In this document: piece after piece, positions 32,470 through 41,800 of the stretch
How the letters are laid out: each line of letters opens with the position of its first letter
Position numbering within the stretch: position 1 is the first letter of the stretch
Origin: Flammeovirgaceae bacterium UBA6059
Lineage (GTDB): Bacteria; Bacteroidota; Bacteroidia; Cytophagales; Cyclobacteriaceae
DNA: 64,000 nt
Reading direction: 5' to 3'
Assembly: GCA_002435755.1 (NCBI GenBank)
Contig: DIYH01000030.1
Location: forward strand, 62,001 to 126,000
Notes under the pieces: model-generated
Told to the model about the DNA's origin: nothing
The model's input: the letters and a program-made list of their open reading frames with translations, nothing else
Databases searched by the model: none
Translations under genes and position numbers: made by a program

Positions 32470-32498
32470 CAAATATAGGTAGCTAGAGCGGATTCAAA
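32470..32498 (-). promoter_or_regulatory. Promoter of the riboswitch-metH operon
   Basis: On the minus strand a -33 TTTG (32495-32498) and a perfect -7 TATATTTG (32470-32477) are separated by 17 bases. The start of transcription would fall at about 32465, exactly where P1 of the riboswitch begins. Confidence 0.75.
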
Positions 32499-32563
32499 TA
32501 ATGATATGATCATTAATCTCAATTATCGATAAGGTTTCAAACCTGACAACAATTCAGAATAGG

Positions 32564-32791
32564 TCAGCTTCTTTTGACTGAATCAAAATTGGATAGGGGT
32601 TCCACATAGTTAATAGAAGGGCGAGATAAGCCTTCTGCGACCTCCGGATATTTCAACAGACTCTTGTGCATTACCTCAATCATATGCCGATAAATCATAT
32701 CACCCCAGTCTATAAACTTGACATAACCACCCTGACAATAGCTCTCGGCATGATTAGGACTGCCAGTTATCAAAGATTGTACCCATTGCAA
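32564..32791 (-). pseudogene. 75-codon reading frame, likely part of decayed glycan-cluster gene
   Basis: The frame encodes 75 residues starting with TTG, rich in aromatic residues (SPNHAESYCQGGYVKF, DWGDMIYRHM). It can be extended upstream in the same frame to about 32838 before a stop, but with no good start. I do not recognise the family. It overlaps, in another frame, the end of a glycosyltransferase fragment. The setting, after a small polysaccharide cluster, suggests the remains of a larger gene rather than a working protein. Nothing else is seen between 32500 and 32564. Confidence 0.3.
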
Positions 32792-32918
32792 TACAAGAGA
32801 ATTGGTCGAACTTTTGAGAATGTTCTTTAGCTATTTCACATGATCCGTAAGTAGAACAATCCTCAACAACTATATACTCGAAATCATCAAACGAATAGGC
32901 TACTTTCTGTGTATTCGC
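32754..32918 (-). pseudogene. Remnant of a GT2 glycosyltransferase
   Basis: A 54-codon open stretch without start codon translates to a text that includes AYSFDDFEYIVVEDCSTYGS and CEIAKEHSQKF. This is the early GT-A core of a family 2 glycosyltransferase, where functional copies read DDFEYIVVDDGSTDGS. The frame has a stop directly before and after. The fragment lies 68 bases downstream of an intact glycosyltransferase gene. It is probably debris of a second transferase of the polysaccharide cluster. Confidence 0.6.
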
Positions 32919-32985
32919 TTAAGAATACCGCTCAACATAGATTGTGCTGATTACTGAAAATGTCTGAGACACAAATTAGAAAAAG

Positions 32986-33972
32986 TTATTTTCTCTCTTT
33001 AGACAAGCCCGAATCATATATAAGGTCCAAGACTACTCTTACTACCAACAAACTGGGCCATATAGTAAAGGCAAGAAGAATCGAATTCCAAAGTTTGAAT
33101 TTAACAGCCTGCTGCACAAAATGACGACAAACCATAAAACTCCACTTATTATCATTATCCTGTCTGTCAGGGCATTGGTCTAAAGCAGCCAAAAACCGAA
33201 GATAACCACTTACTGACTGTGTTCTCAAACTACGTTTCCATCGAAACACTTCATAGTACATCTCATTTTCATTAGTTATCTCAAAGTAGTCATGATTGAA
33301 GTGGCTTCTTGCAATACCATCTGCTATGCTCATCTGATCGTTAAACTTCAGGTTTGTGATCTGACCGGGAGATACTCGATAATAGGACAACACATTTGGT
33401 AATACATGGAGTTTAGTAAAGCGACTCATCTTAACCCAAAGACCATAATCTTCGGAAGGGAAATACTCAGCTTCGTAAGTAAGGTTATGTTGATCAATGA
33501 GCCGCTTTCTGAACATGACCGAACCGTGTTGTATCGGCGTACCAAATAATAGGCTAAATCTCAGTGCCGCGTCTTCGGAAAATGTCTTAATAACTCCCCG
33601 CTCATTACCAAACCTTTCTGTAAACGTAGCACATAAACCAACTTCTGGGTTAGCCTGAAGATAGTCATGCTGTACCTGGAGTCTCGTTGGATGGCAGGCA
33701 TCATCTGCGTCCATTCTGGCAATCAACTGACCTTGAGCTGCATTAATACCAAAGTTCAGTTGAGCAACAAGACCTTGATTGTAATCAGAATCAATCAAAA
33801 CTATCCTGCTATCATCAAATGTTCTTATTATTTCTAGAGTCTTATCAGTAGATCCGTCATTTAGAATTATCAATTCGTAATCTTGAAAAGTCTGGTCAAG
33901 TATCGAACGGATTGCTTCTTCAATATACTCCTCGGCATTGAACGCTGGCATAATGACAGAGATGATAGGCAT
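32986..33972 (-). CDS. Family 2 glycosyltransferase
   Basis: A 328-residue GT-A fold transferase. ISVIMPAFNAEEYIEEAI opens the domain, LIILNDGSTDKTLEII binds the nucleotide, ARMDADDACHPTRL holds the DxD metal site, and PSEDYGLWVKM is the catalytic ED block. The C-terminal 50 residues contain a hydrophobic stretch (LWNSILLAFTIWPSLLVVRVVL), so it may touch the membrane. It follows the ABC exporter genes by 20 bases and would add a sugar to a surface polysaccharide. The donor cannot be told. Confidence 0.9.
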   Translation of the reverse strand: MPIISVIMPAFNAEEYIEEAIRSILDQTFQDYELIILNDGSTDKTLEIIRTFDDSRIVLIDSDYNQGLVAQLNFGINAAQGQLIARMDADDACHPTRLQVQHDYLQANPEVGLCATFTERFGNERGVIKTFSEDAALRFSLLFGTPIQHGSVMFRKRLIDQHNLTYEAEYFPSEDYGLWVKMSRFTKLHVLPNVLSYYRVSPGQITNLKFNDQMSIADGIARSHFNHDYFEITNENEMYYEVFRWKRSLRTQSVSGYLRFLAALDQCPDRQDNDNKWSFMVCRHFVQQAVKFKLWNSILLAFTIWPSLLVVRVVLDLIYDSGLSKERK

Positions 33973-33992
33973 GAATTCTTATTGACCAATCC

Positions 33993-34757
33993 TCATATGA
34001 TAATATCGCTCTCTCCAAAGAAATCGTCTAGTTCAGAAATTGATTCATGAATGCTGAAGCCATCCTTATTGAGAAAGAGTATCCTGTCTGCAAGCTGTTT
34101 CACCTGTGTTTTTAGGTGGCTCACGAATACTATTCCGCACGTATTTCTCATTTCGCCGATTTTCTGAAAAGACTTTTGTCTAAACTCTGCATCTCCAACG
34201 GCAAGCACCTCATCCAAAATCAAAAGATCCGGCTCAAAATGAGTTGCAATACTAAACCCCAAGCGTGCCGACATACCCGAGCTATACGCTCGAACGGGAC
34301 TATCAATGAAATCCTCCAACTCTGCAAAGGCTATTATGCTATCTTGCTTTGACCTTATCTCAGGTATAGACATTCCAAGTATCTGACCATTCACAAAGAG
34401 GTTTTCACGTCCTGATAATATTGGATTAAAACCAGCTTGCAATTCAATCATTGAACCAATACGCCCATATGCCTTTGTTATTCCTGCCGTAGGTCTGATG
34501 ATCCCACAAATGATTTTCAATAGAGTACTTTTTCCGACACCATTTCTTCCAGCTATAGCAAGACACTCACCTCTCTTCACTTGAAAACTCACGTTTTTTA
34601 ACGCCCAAAACTCACTGGGTCTCAATCGATCAGAGTTCCCTCCCCGACCAAATAGCTCAGAAAATATGTCTGTTACTCCATAACGTAAAGAAGAGCGTAG
34701 GTCTTTACTGTACTTTTTTGAAATACCTCTTACGTCAACAACAATATCACTCGGCAT
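33993..34757 (-). CDS. Polysaccharide-export ABC transporter ATPase (Wzt/KpsT/TagH type)
   Basis: A 254-residue nucleotide-binding subunit. Walker A is GRNGVGKST, the signature reads YSSGMSARLGFSIA, Walker B is LLILDEVLAVGD, and the switch histidine is in FVSHLK. These are typical of the exporters for O-antigen, capsule or teichoic acid. It is short and lacks the C-terminal glycan-recognition domain of Wzt, so it resembles KpsT or TagH more. It follows the permease gene by nine bases. Confidence 0.93.
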   Translation of the reverse strand: MPSDIVVDVRGISKKYSKDLRSSLRYGVTDIFSELFGRGGNSDRLRPSEFWALKNVSFQVKRGECLAIAGRNGVGKSTLLKIICGIIRPTAGITKAYGRIGSMIELQAGFNPILSGRENLFVNGQILGMSIPEIRSKQDSIIAFAELEDFIDSPVRAYSSGMSARLGFSIATHFEPDLLILDEVLAVGDAEFRQKSFQKIGEMRNTCGIVFVSHLKTQVKQLADRILFLNKDGFSIHESISELDDFFGESDIII

Positions 34758-34766
34758 TATTGAAGA

Positions 34767-35621
34767 TTAATTTCGCTCGATTAGAAATGGAATTGAAGCC
34801 TTAAGAATTATGTAGAACATTATAAAAAGGAGCGTAAGACTAATGAACATAAGTACGAGTTCTGATAGTCTAGAAGCATCTCCGTAGATCAACAATTCTC
34901 TCGTTATTGACAATACAGGTGTCACAGGATTATACTCATTCACAATGGTAGCCAAACCCTCTTTAGGCTCGGGGTAAACTACAGGTGTAGCGAGCATCCA
35001 GAATGGCACCATCAATTGAATTATTCGACCTACATCCGTATACAGCAAGCCAATTGGTGCCAAAAATAATCCAATTGCTACTCCAAGTAAGGTAAGGGTA
35101 ATTAATCCTAGTGGCACAAGCAAAAGTGTCCATGACAGTTCGATAGGGAAAACCAAAAGTGCAAGCATAAAAAGCCCCAACCTGATCATTACAGCAAAGT
35201 ATATTTTCAATATGCCTGAAATGATCATTGCCTCATCCGGGAATTTCACCTTCGATAAAAGAGGTAGATACTTCCGCATTTCTCCCATTGGCATGTTCAG
35301 AGACTTCACAAAAATGGTCCAGAGCAATGTGGAAGTAAGAACAAATGCCGGGTAAGGCACTCCAGTATCAGAGACATTGACCAGGCTTGATTGATTAAGG
35401 AATACCCAAAGAATGGTCGTAATTATTGGTGGAACCAAGGCCCAAAAGATCCCTATGTAAGATTGCCTATATTCCGCCTTAATGTCTCTGGAAAACAGCC
35501 TCCAACCCAGGCTTCTTGAACTATGAAAGTTATTGACTACTTCTCCAATGTGGGCTTTGGGGCTTACCCTTCTTTTGTTTACTAAGACTTTGGCTTCCAT
35601 AGCTGGACTAGTAAGTCGCAA
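34767..35621 (-). CDS. Polysaccharide-export ABC transporter permease (Wzm/KpsM/TagG type)
   Basis: A 284-residue ABC-2 type membrane protein with six hydrophobic segments. The motif RDIKAEYRQSYIGIFWALVPPIITTILWVFL is the entry to the membrane domain in this family, and VPFWMLATPVVYPEP lies near residue 215. With the ATPase it would flip an undecaprenyl-linked glycan to the periplasm. It heads a three-gene unit that ends in glycosyltransferase debris, so the cluster may have lost genes. Confidence 0.93.
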   Translation of the reverse strand: MRLTSPAMEAKVLVNKRRVSPKAHIGEVVNNFHSSRSLGWRLFSRDIKAEYRQSYIGIFWALVPPIITTILWVFLNQSSLVNVSDTGVPYPAFVLTSTLLWTIFVKSLNMPMGEMRKYLPLLSKVKFPDEAMIISGILKIYFAVMIRLGLFMLALLVFPIELSWTLLLVPLGLITLTLLGVAIGLFLAPIGLLYTDVGRIIQLMVPFWMLATPVVYPEPKEGLATIVNEYNPVTPVLSITRELLIYGDASRLSELVLMFISLTLLFIMFYIILKASIPFLIERN

Positions 35622-35695
35622 ATGTAGAATAGTTCATCAAGCACAACTTATCATCTCTCTTCATTTAAATATTATAGCTCTTCAAAATGAAAGTA

Positions 35696-35718
35696 GCATC
35701 AAACTTAAAATTTGATGC
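35696..35718. terminator. Hairpin between polysaccharide and sugar clusters
   Basis: GCATCAAA / TTTGATGC arms enclose a seven-base loop. It lies about 160 bases after the stop of the lipoprotein isomerase gene on the minus strand. The T run after it is weak, so a terminator role is only possible. Nothing else is seen in the 256-base gap. Confidence 0.35.
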
Positions 35719-35877
35719 GTTCGCCCACAAAACTGTCTTTATTAATGGTATAAGGTCCAAGTGAACCCAATCTTACACTCTCCATAGAGAACCTAAACTT
35801 TAGAACCACACTATAAGACTATCAGTTATTATCCACCATTGCATTAGTACAGTGGAGCAACAAATGTTATATGTTTC

Positions 35878-36795
35878 TTATGCAAGCTCAAAGACGTTTT
35901 CGTAACTAATGCTAATACTCTTCAAAGGGTCTTCTGACTGATCTTGCTCCACAAAGAAATGCGTCATTCCAGACTTGTCTTTGTTGGCAAAGATCGTCTC
36001 GAAATCAATGACTCCTGTTCCGACTTCAGCAAATCTCTGTTCCGGGGTATCATCCATATCCTTGACATGCCAGAGTGGTGTGCGACCAGGATACTTCTCA
36101 AAAAAGGCTATAGGATCATATCCAGCCTTAGTGATCCAGTACAGATCTAGTTCCATTTTTACCAACTCGGGATCAGTATTATCCAAGATGTAATACATAG
36201 GAAGTATCTCTTCCATCTCGACAAACTCAAAATCATGGTTATGATAGCAAAGCTGCATGCCTGCGGCTTTTACCACCTCACCAGCTTTATTGAGCATTTC
36301 CGGTAGGGCCTTATAATGCTCAAGAGAACGTTCATCATCACGTAAGTATGGCATGACCATATACTTCTGACCAGCTAAGGCAGCATGGTCCACAGCTTGC
36401 TGCCAGCCGTTGGTCATAGAACCTACGATTTCTGGCTGAGTACGTCCGGTTGGGTGATGACTACTTATTGGGGTCAACCCATACTTCGATAGCATTTTAT
36501 AGAAATCTTCAGCTGCCAGACCAAAGTATTGGCCATTGTCATAGCTAAAAATCTCCACTTGATTGTAACCCGTGTCAGCCACAGCCTTCATTGTGGCTTC
36601 CAGGTCCTCAGCGATCTGATTTCTTACAGTGTAGATCTGAAGCCCAATATCTTTTTCTGTAGGTTGTTGAACAGCTTCTACTGGTGCTGGTGTTTGAGTC
36701 TCTTCCTTCTTGGCTGAAGGAGCACAACCAGGAACCAGCGCCATACCAGCTGTAGCCAATCCTGTTGTTCTGATAAATATTCTTCTTGTCTTCAT
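35878..36795 (-). CDS. Sugar phosphate isomerase/epimerase-like TIM barrel, exported lipoprotein
   Basis: A 305-residue xylose-isomerase-like protein with an N-terminal Tat-type signal (TRRIFIRTTGLATAG) ending in a lipobox (VPGCAPS, cysteine near residue 25). The barrel begins at about residue 48 with DIGLQIYTVRNQI. Likely metal ligands are seen in LCYHNHDFEF, MELDLYWI and PLWHVKDMD, and FVEQDQ ends the fold. Exported proteins of this kind occur in Bacteroidota sugar-catabolism clusters with Gfo/Idh/MocA dehydrogenases. The substrate is not known; a 3-keto sugar is possible. Confidence 0.85.
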   Translation of the reverse strand: MKTRRIFIRTTGLATAGMALVPGCAPSAKKEETQTPAPVEAVQQPTEKDIGLQIYTVRNQIAEDLEATMKAVADTGYNQVEIFSYDNGQYFGLAAEDFYKMLSKYGLTPISSHHPTGRTQPEIVGSMTNGWQQAVDHAALAGQKYMVMPYLRDDERSLEHYKALPEMLNKAGEVVKAAGMQLCYHNHDFEFVEMEEILPMYYILDNTDPELVKMELDLYWITKAGYDPIAFFEKYPGRTPLWHVKDMDDTPEQRFAEVGTGVIDFETIFANKDKSGMTHFFVEQDQSEDPLKSISISYENVFELA

Positions 36796-36978
36796 GAGTT
36801 TGGATCGTTAGGTAATTCTCTAATCTAAGTATTTCTGAACCACTCTGCATCCCCAAGATCTTGTAAGAATACATCCATGGTATCTCGATGTTCAAAAGTC
36901 AGGTTTTTCAGTCAACATGAACTGTAGTGATAGTTATAAGGTAGAATCTAATGATCTTAATTTGATCATATTGATTGC

Positions 36979-38031
36979 TTACAGGCCCAATATCTTTTTG
37001 TTCGTTTTATCATCTGTGCCCGCATCTGCGAAATCGTCAAATGCTTTATCAGTGACCTCAATAATGTGATCTGCAATAAACTTCGAACCCTCTCTTGCTC
37101 CTTGCTCCGGGCTTTTGATACAGCACTCCCACTCCATCACTGCCCAACCATTATAGCCATACTGTGATAATCTGGTGAAAATGGACTTGAAATCCACCTG
37201 ACCATCGCCCAACGAGCGGAAACGACCTGGTCTTTCCGCCCATGACGAATAGCCGCCATAGACTCCCGCTTTTCCGCTAGGATTGAACTCAGCATCCTTG
37301 ACATGGAACATACGAATATGCTCATGGTAGAAGTCTATGTACTGCAAATAGTCAAGCTGCTGTAATAAGAAGTGGCTGGGGTCGTAAAGCAAGTGCACTC
37401 TGGTGTGGTTGTTAGTCGCCTCGAGGAATCGCTCAAAAGTGACTCCATCATGGAGGTCCTCACCAGGGTGGATCTCATAGCAGATATCTACACCTTGATT
37501 ATCAAATTCATCGAGTATGGGCAGCCAACGATTTGCCAGTTCCTCGAACCCAATCTCGACAAGACCGGCAGGACGTTGTGGCCATGGATAGACATAAGGC
37601 CAAACCAGCGCACCTGAGAAAGTAGCATGTACATCGATCCCTAAGTTACGACTAGCTTTTGCCGCATACTTCAGCTGCTGCACAGCCCACTCTGTTCTGG
37701 CTTTGGGATTTCCATGCACTCCCTTAGGGGCGAAACCATCAAACATCTGATCGTAAGCAGGGTGTACCGCTACCAGCTGACCTTGTAAATGTGTACTCAA
37801 CTCGGTGATGGTAACTCCGCACGCCTCCACTTTACCTTTGAGTTCGTCAGCATAAGCCTTGCTTTTCGCACATTGCTCCAGGTTAATACATCTGGAATCC
37901 CATGTTGGAATTTGTACACCTTTATAACCTAACCGAGCAGCCCATCTACAAATCGATTCAAGATCATTGAAGGGGGCCGTATCACCCATAAACTGGGCTA
38001 AAAAAATCGCTGGTCCTTTGATTGTCCTCAT
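36979..38031 (-). CDS. Sugar phosphate isomerase/epimerase-like TIM barrel, cytosolic
   Basis: A 350-residue xylose-isomerase-like barrel without signal peptide. Metal-ligand blocks are VDICYEIHPGEDLHDG, LLYDPSHFLLQQ, RMFHVKDAEF and AVMEWECC. It has no close sequence likeness to the lipoprotein isomerase next to it beyond the fold. It lies between that gene and an Idh-type oxidoreductase, all on the minus strand. An epimerase or isomerase step in use of an unusual sugar is the most reasonable role. Confidence 0.87.
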   Translation of the reverse strand: MRTIKGPAIFLAQFMGDTAPFNDLESICRWAARLGYKGVQIPTWDSRCINLEQCAKSKAYADELKGKVEACGVTITELSTHLQGQLVAVHPAYDQMFDGFAPKGVHGNPKARTEWAVQQLKYAAKASRNLGIDVHATFSGALVWPYVYPWPQRPAGLVEIGFEELANRWLPILDEFDNQGVDICYEIHPGEDLHDGVTFERFLEATNNHTRVHLLYDPSHFLLQQLDYLQYIDFYHEHIRMFHVKDAEFNPSGKAGVYGGYSSWAERPGRFRSLGDGQVDFKSIFTRLSQYGYNGWAVMEWECCIKSPEQGAREGSKFIADHIIEVTDKAFDDFADAGTDDKTNKKILGL

Positions 38032-38188
38032 ATGTTCGTGACTTGATTCAGTCTCTTATTTATTGTTTTGTTCAGAAGTGTCATATCTAGATATGGTGCC
38101 TTAATTCTATCCTTTCATTACAATGAGCTATTTTTCAAGGGCTTCTAAGAAAGGCATACTACATCCATTTGGATTCAACGTGGTTTGG

Positions 38189-39322
38189 TCAGAGTGATAC
38201 CCAAGCTTGTTCAGACTTGTGTGATTCAAGCACAGCCTCAATAAATCTCATCCCACGTACACCATCCTGTACATTAGGAAAAGCTCCAGAAGTATAGGAC
38301 TTATCACGAATGGCTTTCGCCATACCATTGTAGATATTCCCCATAGCATCAAAAAGTCCCTCGGGGTGCCCAGGAGGTAGCTTCACACTGTCCTGAGCAA
38401 ATTCTGATAAGAAATCATACCCAGGCTTGATCACGCGCAATGGCTGACCCTCTGCCAGATGGTAGAGATAGTTTGGGTTCTCCTGTTCCCATTTCAAACC
38501 TCCCTTATCTCCATAGACAGCTATACGGATGTTATTTTCCTCTGCCGTTGCGATCTGGCTCGCCCTCACTATTCCTTTGGATCCATTGTTGAGTCGCAGC
38601 AGTGCGGTCCCATCAATGTCCAGAGGATTGTCTTCGTATAGATATTCCAGATCAGCAAGTACCTTATCAACTTCAAGACCAGTAGTGTATTCGATCAAGT
38701 TGAAGGCATGTACGCCTATATCTCCAAAGCAGCAGCTCTGGCCTGACTTGGCCGGATCAAGCCTCCATACCTGTTTACGCTTTTCCTTATCATGAATAAA
38801 TGGATTGATCCAGCCCTGGTAATACTGAGCGTCAACCTTCTGTACCTTGCCAATGCTACCTGATCGAATAAGGCTCCTCATCTCACGAACCATGGGATAG
38901 CCAGTGTAGGTGTGTGTCAGGCAGAAATGTACTTCATGCTTATCCACCAATTGTGCTAGCTCCTCTGCTTCGGTAGCTGTGATCGTAATCGGCTTCTCAC
39001 AGATCACATGGAATCCATTTTCAATGAGCCTTTTGCTCATATCATAATGCAGGAAGTTAGGTGTGGCAACTGTTACCGCCTGAATTCGTTGATCAGGTGG
39101 CAGCTTCAGTTCGCCCTCAACGAATTCTTCAAATGAAGGGTAGATACGGTTCTGATCAAGGTCCAGCTTTTCAGCAAGCTTTTTTGTGTCCTCAAAATCA
39201 ACACTGAACGCACCGCCATATAAGGCATACTCATCCATCATACTAGCAGCTATGCGGTGTACAACTCCAATCAATGAATCGGCCCCACCACCAATCATAC
39301 CGAGTCTTATCTTATTGCTCAT
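38189..39322 (-). CDS. Gfo/Idh/MocA-family oxidoreductase
   Basis: A 377-residue NAD(P)-dependent dehydrogenase. The Rossmann start is IRLGMIGGGADSLIGVVHR, the family motif HVICEKPITITATEAEEL lies near residue 108, and the C-terminal domain has GDIGVHAFNLIEYTTG with the catalytic histidine region. The MFS permease gene ends one base upstream of its start, so the two are coupled. It probably oxidises or reduces a sugar or polyol in the cytosol; the substrate cannot be read from the sequence. Confidence 0.92.
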   Translation of the reverse strand: MSNKIRLGMIGGGADSLIGVVHRIAASMMDEYALYGGAFSVDFEDTKKLAEKLDLDQNRIYPSFEEFVEGELKLPPDQRIQAVTVATPNFLHYDMSKRLIENGFHVICEKPITITATEAEELAQLVDKHEVHFCLTHTYTGYPMVREMRSLIRSGSIGKVQKVDAQYYQGWINPFIHDKEKRKQVWRLDPAKSGQSCCFGDIGVHAFNLIEYTTGLEVDKVLADLEYLYEDNPLDIDGTALLRLNNGSKGIVRASQIATAEENNIRIAVYGDKGGLKWEQENPNYLYHLAEGQPLRVIKPGYDFLSEFAQDSVKLPPGHPEGLFDAMGNIYNGMAKAIRDKSYTSGAFPNVQDGVRGMRFIEAVLESHKSEQAWVSL

Positions 39323-39323
39323 T

Positions 39324-40556
39324 TTATTCTTTTTCGTAAATGACTGTTTCGTTTTTAAATGTAAGTAAGAAGAGTACCAAAATTACTGCTGATAGTCCAG
39401 CCGGGATAATCCAAATGGTTGACCAATCATGACCTTCGGCATTTGTGTACATCTCCGAAATCTGACCAGCCGCCCAAAAACCGATAAGCATACCAACCCC
39501 GTAAGTAGCAAGTGTGATCAATCCTTGCGCAGCACTCTTGTGCTGTTCTCCAGCCTTAGAATCAGTATAGATCTGACCTGACACAAAGAAAAAATCATAG
39601 CAAATACCATGTAAAGCAACACCAACAAATAGCATGAATACCAGATCGTCTGCATTACCATAGGCAAAGAGCACATATCGCATGGCCCATGCCAGCATAC
39701 CCACTATCAAGGTCATCTTAATACCAAATCGTTTTAGAAATAGAGGCAACAAAAGCATAAATAACACTTCTGACATTTGCCCCAAGGTCATTTTTCCGGT
39801 AGGGTTGGGCACCCCGATTTCCGCTAAGAACGGATTAGTGTTTTGGTAGTAGAAGGCCAGCGGAATACAAATCAATATCGAGGAGAGAAAGAAAACCGAA
39901 AAGTTGCTGTCCTTAAGTAGCTTCAAGGCATTGAGTCCTAGAATATCACCGATAGGTAGCTTTTTAGTACTAGAAACAGTTGGTGGTGTTTTGGGAAGTG
40001 TGAAGCTGTACACTCCAAGGATAGCAGAAGCGATGGCTACCATGAGAAATGTATTTCTCAAGTCGCCTGCGGCTATCGCATCCGGAGCATCCCAACTGAA
40101 TACGAAACTGATCACCAGCCCCGCCACGATCCAACCAATAGTACCCCAAACCCTTATTCTTGAAAAGTCCTTAGAGGGATCTGCCATTTGCCGAAATGCC
40201 ACAGAGTTGACCAGCGCCAGCGTAGGCATGTAGATAATCATATAACCCAACACAAAGGGGTAGAAATCTCTAAAACCTGCGGCATTGGCCATCACGTACA
40301 TCAGTCCTGCACCCATTAGGTGGATCACGCCAAGGATTCGCTCTGCATTGAAAAATCGGTCAGCAATCAATCCGACAATGAAAGGTGCGATAATCGCTCC
40401 CCAAGATTGCGTAGAAAATGCCATGCCGATCTGACCGTCGGTAGCTCCCAGGTTATTGCCAAGAAAAGTACCAAGGGTAACGAACCAACCTCCCCAAATA
40501 AAAAACTGAAGAAACATCATCAAGCTCAACCTGACATTGGTACCATTACTTTGCAT
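39324..40556 (-). CDS. MFS permease of the nucleoside/H+ symporter type
   Basis: A 410-residue carrier with twelve hydrophobic segments. The start RLSLMMFLQFFIWGGWFVTLGTFL and the loop IVGLIADRFFNAERIL are typical of the NupG-like group of the major facilitator family. In Bacteroidota such permeases often stand beside Gfo/Idh/MocA and TIM-barrel genes and probably bring in the sugar that these enzymes process. It is the first gene of the cluster; about 190 bases separate it from the mdh end. Confidence 0.88.
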   Translation of the reverse strand: MQSNGTNVRLSLMMFLQFFIWGGWFVTLGTFLGNNLGATDGQIGMAFSTQSWGAIIAPFIVGLIADRFFNAERILGVIHLMGAGLMYVMANAAGFRDFYPFVLGYMIIYMPTLALVNSVAFRQMADPSKDFSRIRVWGTIGWIVAGLVISFVFSWDAPDAIAAGDLRNTFLMVAIASAILGVYSFTLPKTPPTVSSTKKLPIGDILGLNALKLLKDSNFSVFFLSSILICIPLAFYYQNTNPFLAEIGVPNPTGKMTLGQMSEVLFMLLLPLFLKRFGIKMTLIVGMLAWAMRYVLFAYGNADDLVFMLFVGVALHGICYDFFFVSGQIYTDSKAGEQHKSAAQGLITLATYGVGMLIGFWAAGQISEMYTNAEGHDWSTIWIIPAGLSAVILVLFLLTFKNETVIYEKE

Positions 40557-40696
40557 GGTGTTGGTTTTTCTGGTCTGAACTCATCGCTTGGCTAATTATT
40601 TCAATCAAATCATGAAGTTTTCGATTAGAGCTAAACAGCAATCTAATTAAATCAAAATTTCGCGAAACGTGATGGTTTGGTTTTTCAAAAGGCCAT

Positions 40697-40723
40697 AAAA
40701 AAAGCCGCATAATGCGGCTTTTT
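40697..40723 (-). terminator. Rho-independent terminator after mdh
   Basis: AAGCCGCA-taa-TGCGGCTT arms, flanked by A and T runs on both sides. Read from the minus strand it follows the mdh stop by 20 bases and ends in seven T. Confidence 0.9.
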
Positions 40724-40742
40724 AAAACACAATCGTTCTTGA

Positions 40743-41681
40743 TCAAACAAGTTTCATTTCGCTTAGTACGGCGTTCATCTTTCTTACAGCATCAGCGCTG
40801 GCATTGAACTTCGACTGCTCGTCATCATTCAGCTTAAAGTCTACGATCTCTTCCCAGCCATTTTTGCCAACCACTACAGGTACTCCAATACAGATGTCCG
40901 ATTGACCGTACTCACCATCGAGGTATACACAGCATGGGAACAATTTCTTCTGATCTCGCACAATACTCTCTACAAGGAAGGCACCTGCTGCGCCTGGAGC
41001 ATACCATGCAGACGTACCTATGAGCTTCGTCAATGTAGCACCACCCACCATTGTATCTTGAACTACCTGATCGAGTCGTTCAGCACTTAGGAAGTTCGAC
41101 ACAGGTGAGCTATTGTAGGTGGCGTGTCTCGCTAAAGGTATCATAGTCGTATCACCATGACCACCAATCACCACTCCCTGAAGGTCTAATGGGCTGCAAC
41201 CGATAGCCTCGCTCAGTCGAAACTTGAAACGGCTACTATCAAGGATACCACCCATTCCAATAACTCGCTCTTTGGGCAACCCACTTGCCTTAGCAGACAA
41301 ATAGGTCATAGTATCCATAGGATTGCTGATCACAATGAGTATCGTATTTGGCGAATGCTTCAGGATATTGTCAGTAACAGACTTTACGATACCTGCATTA
41401 GTACCGATCAATTCTTCTCTGGTCATGCCAGGCTTTCTAGGAATACCTGATGTAATCACTACTACACTAGAATCTGCAGTAGCAGTGTAATCATTAGTAG
41501 ATCCGATAACTTTTGAATTGAAACCGTTCAAAGTGGCACACTGCATCATATCCATGGCTTTACCTTCCGCCAATCCTTCCTTGATATCAAGTAGTACTAC
41601 CTCTTCAGCAAGCTCCTTTCTGGCAATATTCTCAGCGCAGGTGGCTCCTACAGCTCCTGCTCCAACGACTGTTACTTTCAT
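40743..41681 (-). CDS. mdh: Malate dehydrogenase
   Basis: A 312-residue LDH-like malate dehydrogenase. The nucleotide site is KVTVVGAGAVGATCA, the substrate residues are in SGIPRKPGMTREEL, the Asn-Pro block is VISNPMDTMTYL, and the active histidine is in GVVIGGHGDTTMIPL. It interconverts malate and oxaloacetate in the TCA cycle. A perfect -7 box TAGCTTTG stands about 47 bases upstream and a strong terminator follows, so it is a single-gene unit. Confidence 0.97.
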   Translation of the reverse strand: MKVTVVGAGAVGATCAENIARKELAEEVVLLDIKEGLAEGKAMDMMQCATLNGFNSKVIGSTNDYTATADSSVVVITSGIPRKPGMTREELIGTNAGIVKSVTDNILKHSPNTILIVISNPMDTMTYLSAKASGLPKERVIGMGGILDSSRFKFRLSEAIGCSPLDLQGVVIGGHGDTTMIPLARHATYNSSPVSNFLSAERLDQVVQDTMVGGATLTKLIGTSAWYAPGAAGAFLVESIVRDQKKLFPCCVYLDGEYGQSDICIGVPVVVGKNGWEEIVDFKLNDDEQSKFNASADAVRKMNAVLSEMKLV

Positions 41682-41727
41682 TTTTACTATTGGTTTAGTG
41701 AATTGAAATTTTGCTTTTACTCGCCGA

Positions 41728-41735
41728 CAAAGCTA
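41728..41735 (-). promoter_or_regulatory. -7 promoter box of mdh
   Basis: Reads TAGCTTTG on the minus strand, matching TAnnTTTG, 47 bases before the mdh ATG. Confidence 0.6.
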
Positions 41736-41800
41736 CTAAAGGATCGCTGAATTAAAATTTGAAGTTTTCTGTCTTCCACCAGTGCAGATACTGATCTTGA

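Noticed and set aside
32986..35621. A mobile island carrying the polysaccharide genes
   Set aside because: No integrase, tRNA or direct repeats flank the cluster, so transfer cannot be supported from this window alone.
36951..36969. ATGATC / GATCAT repeat after the cytosolic isomerase gene, as a terminator
   Set aside because: Stem of six AT-rich pairs without a T run; too weak to call.
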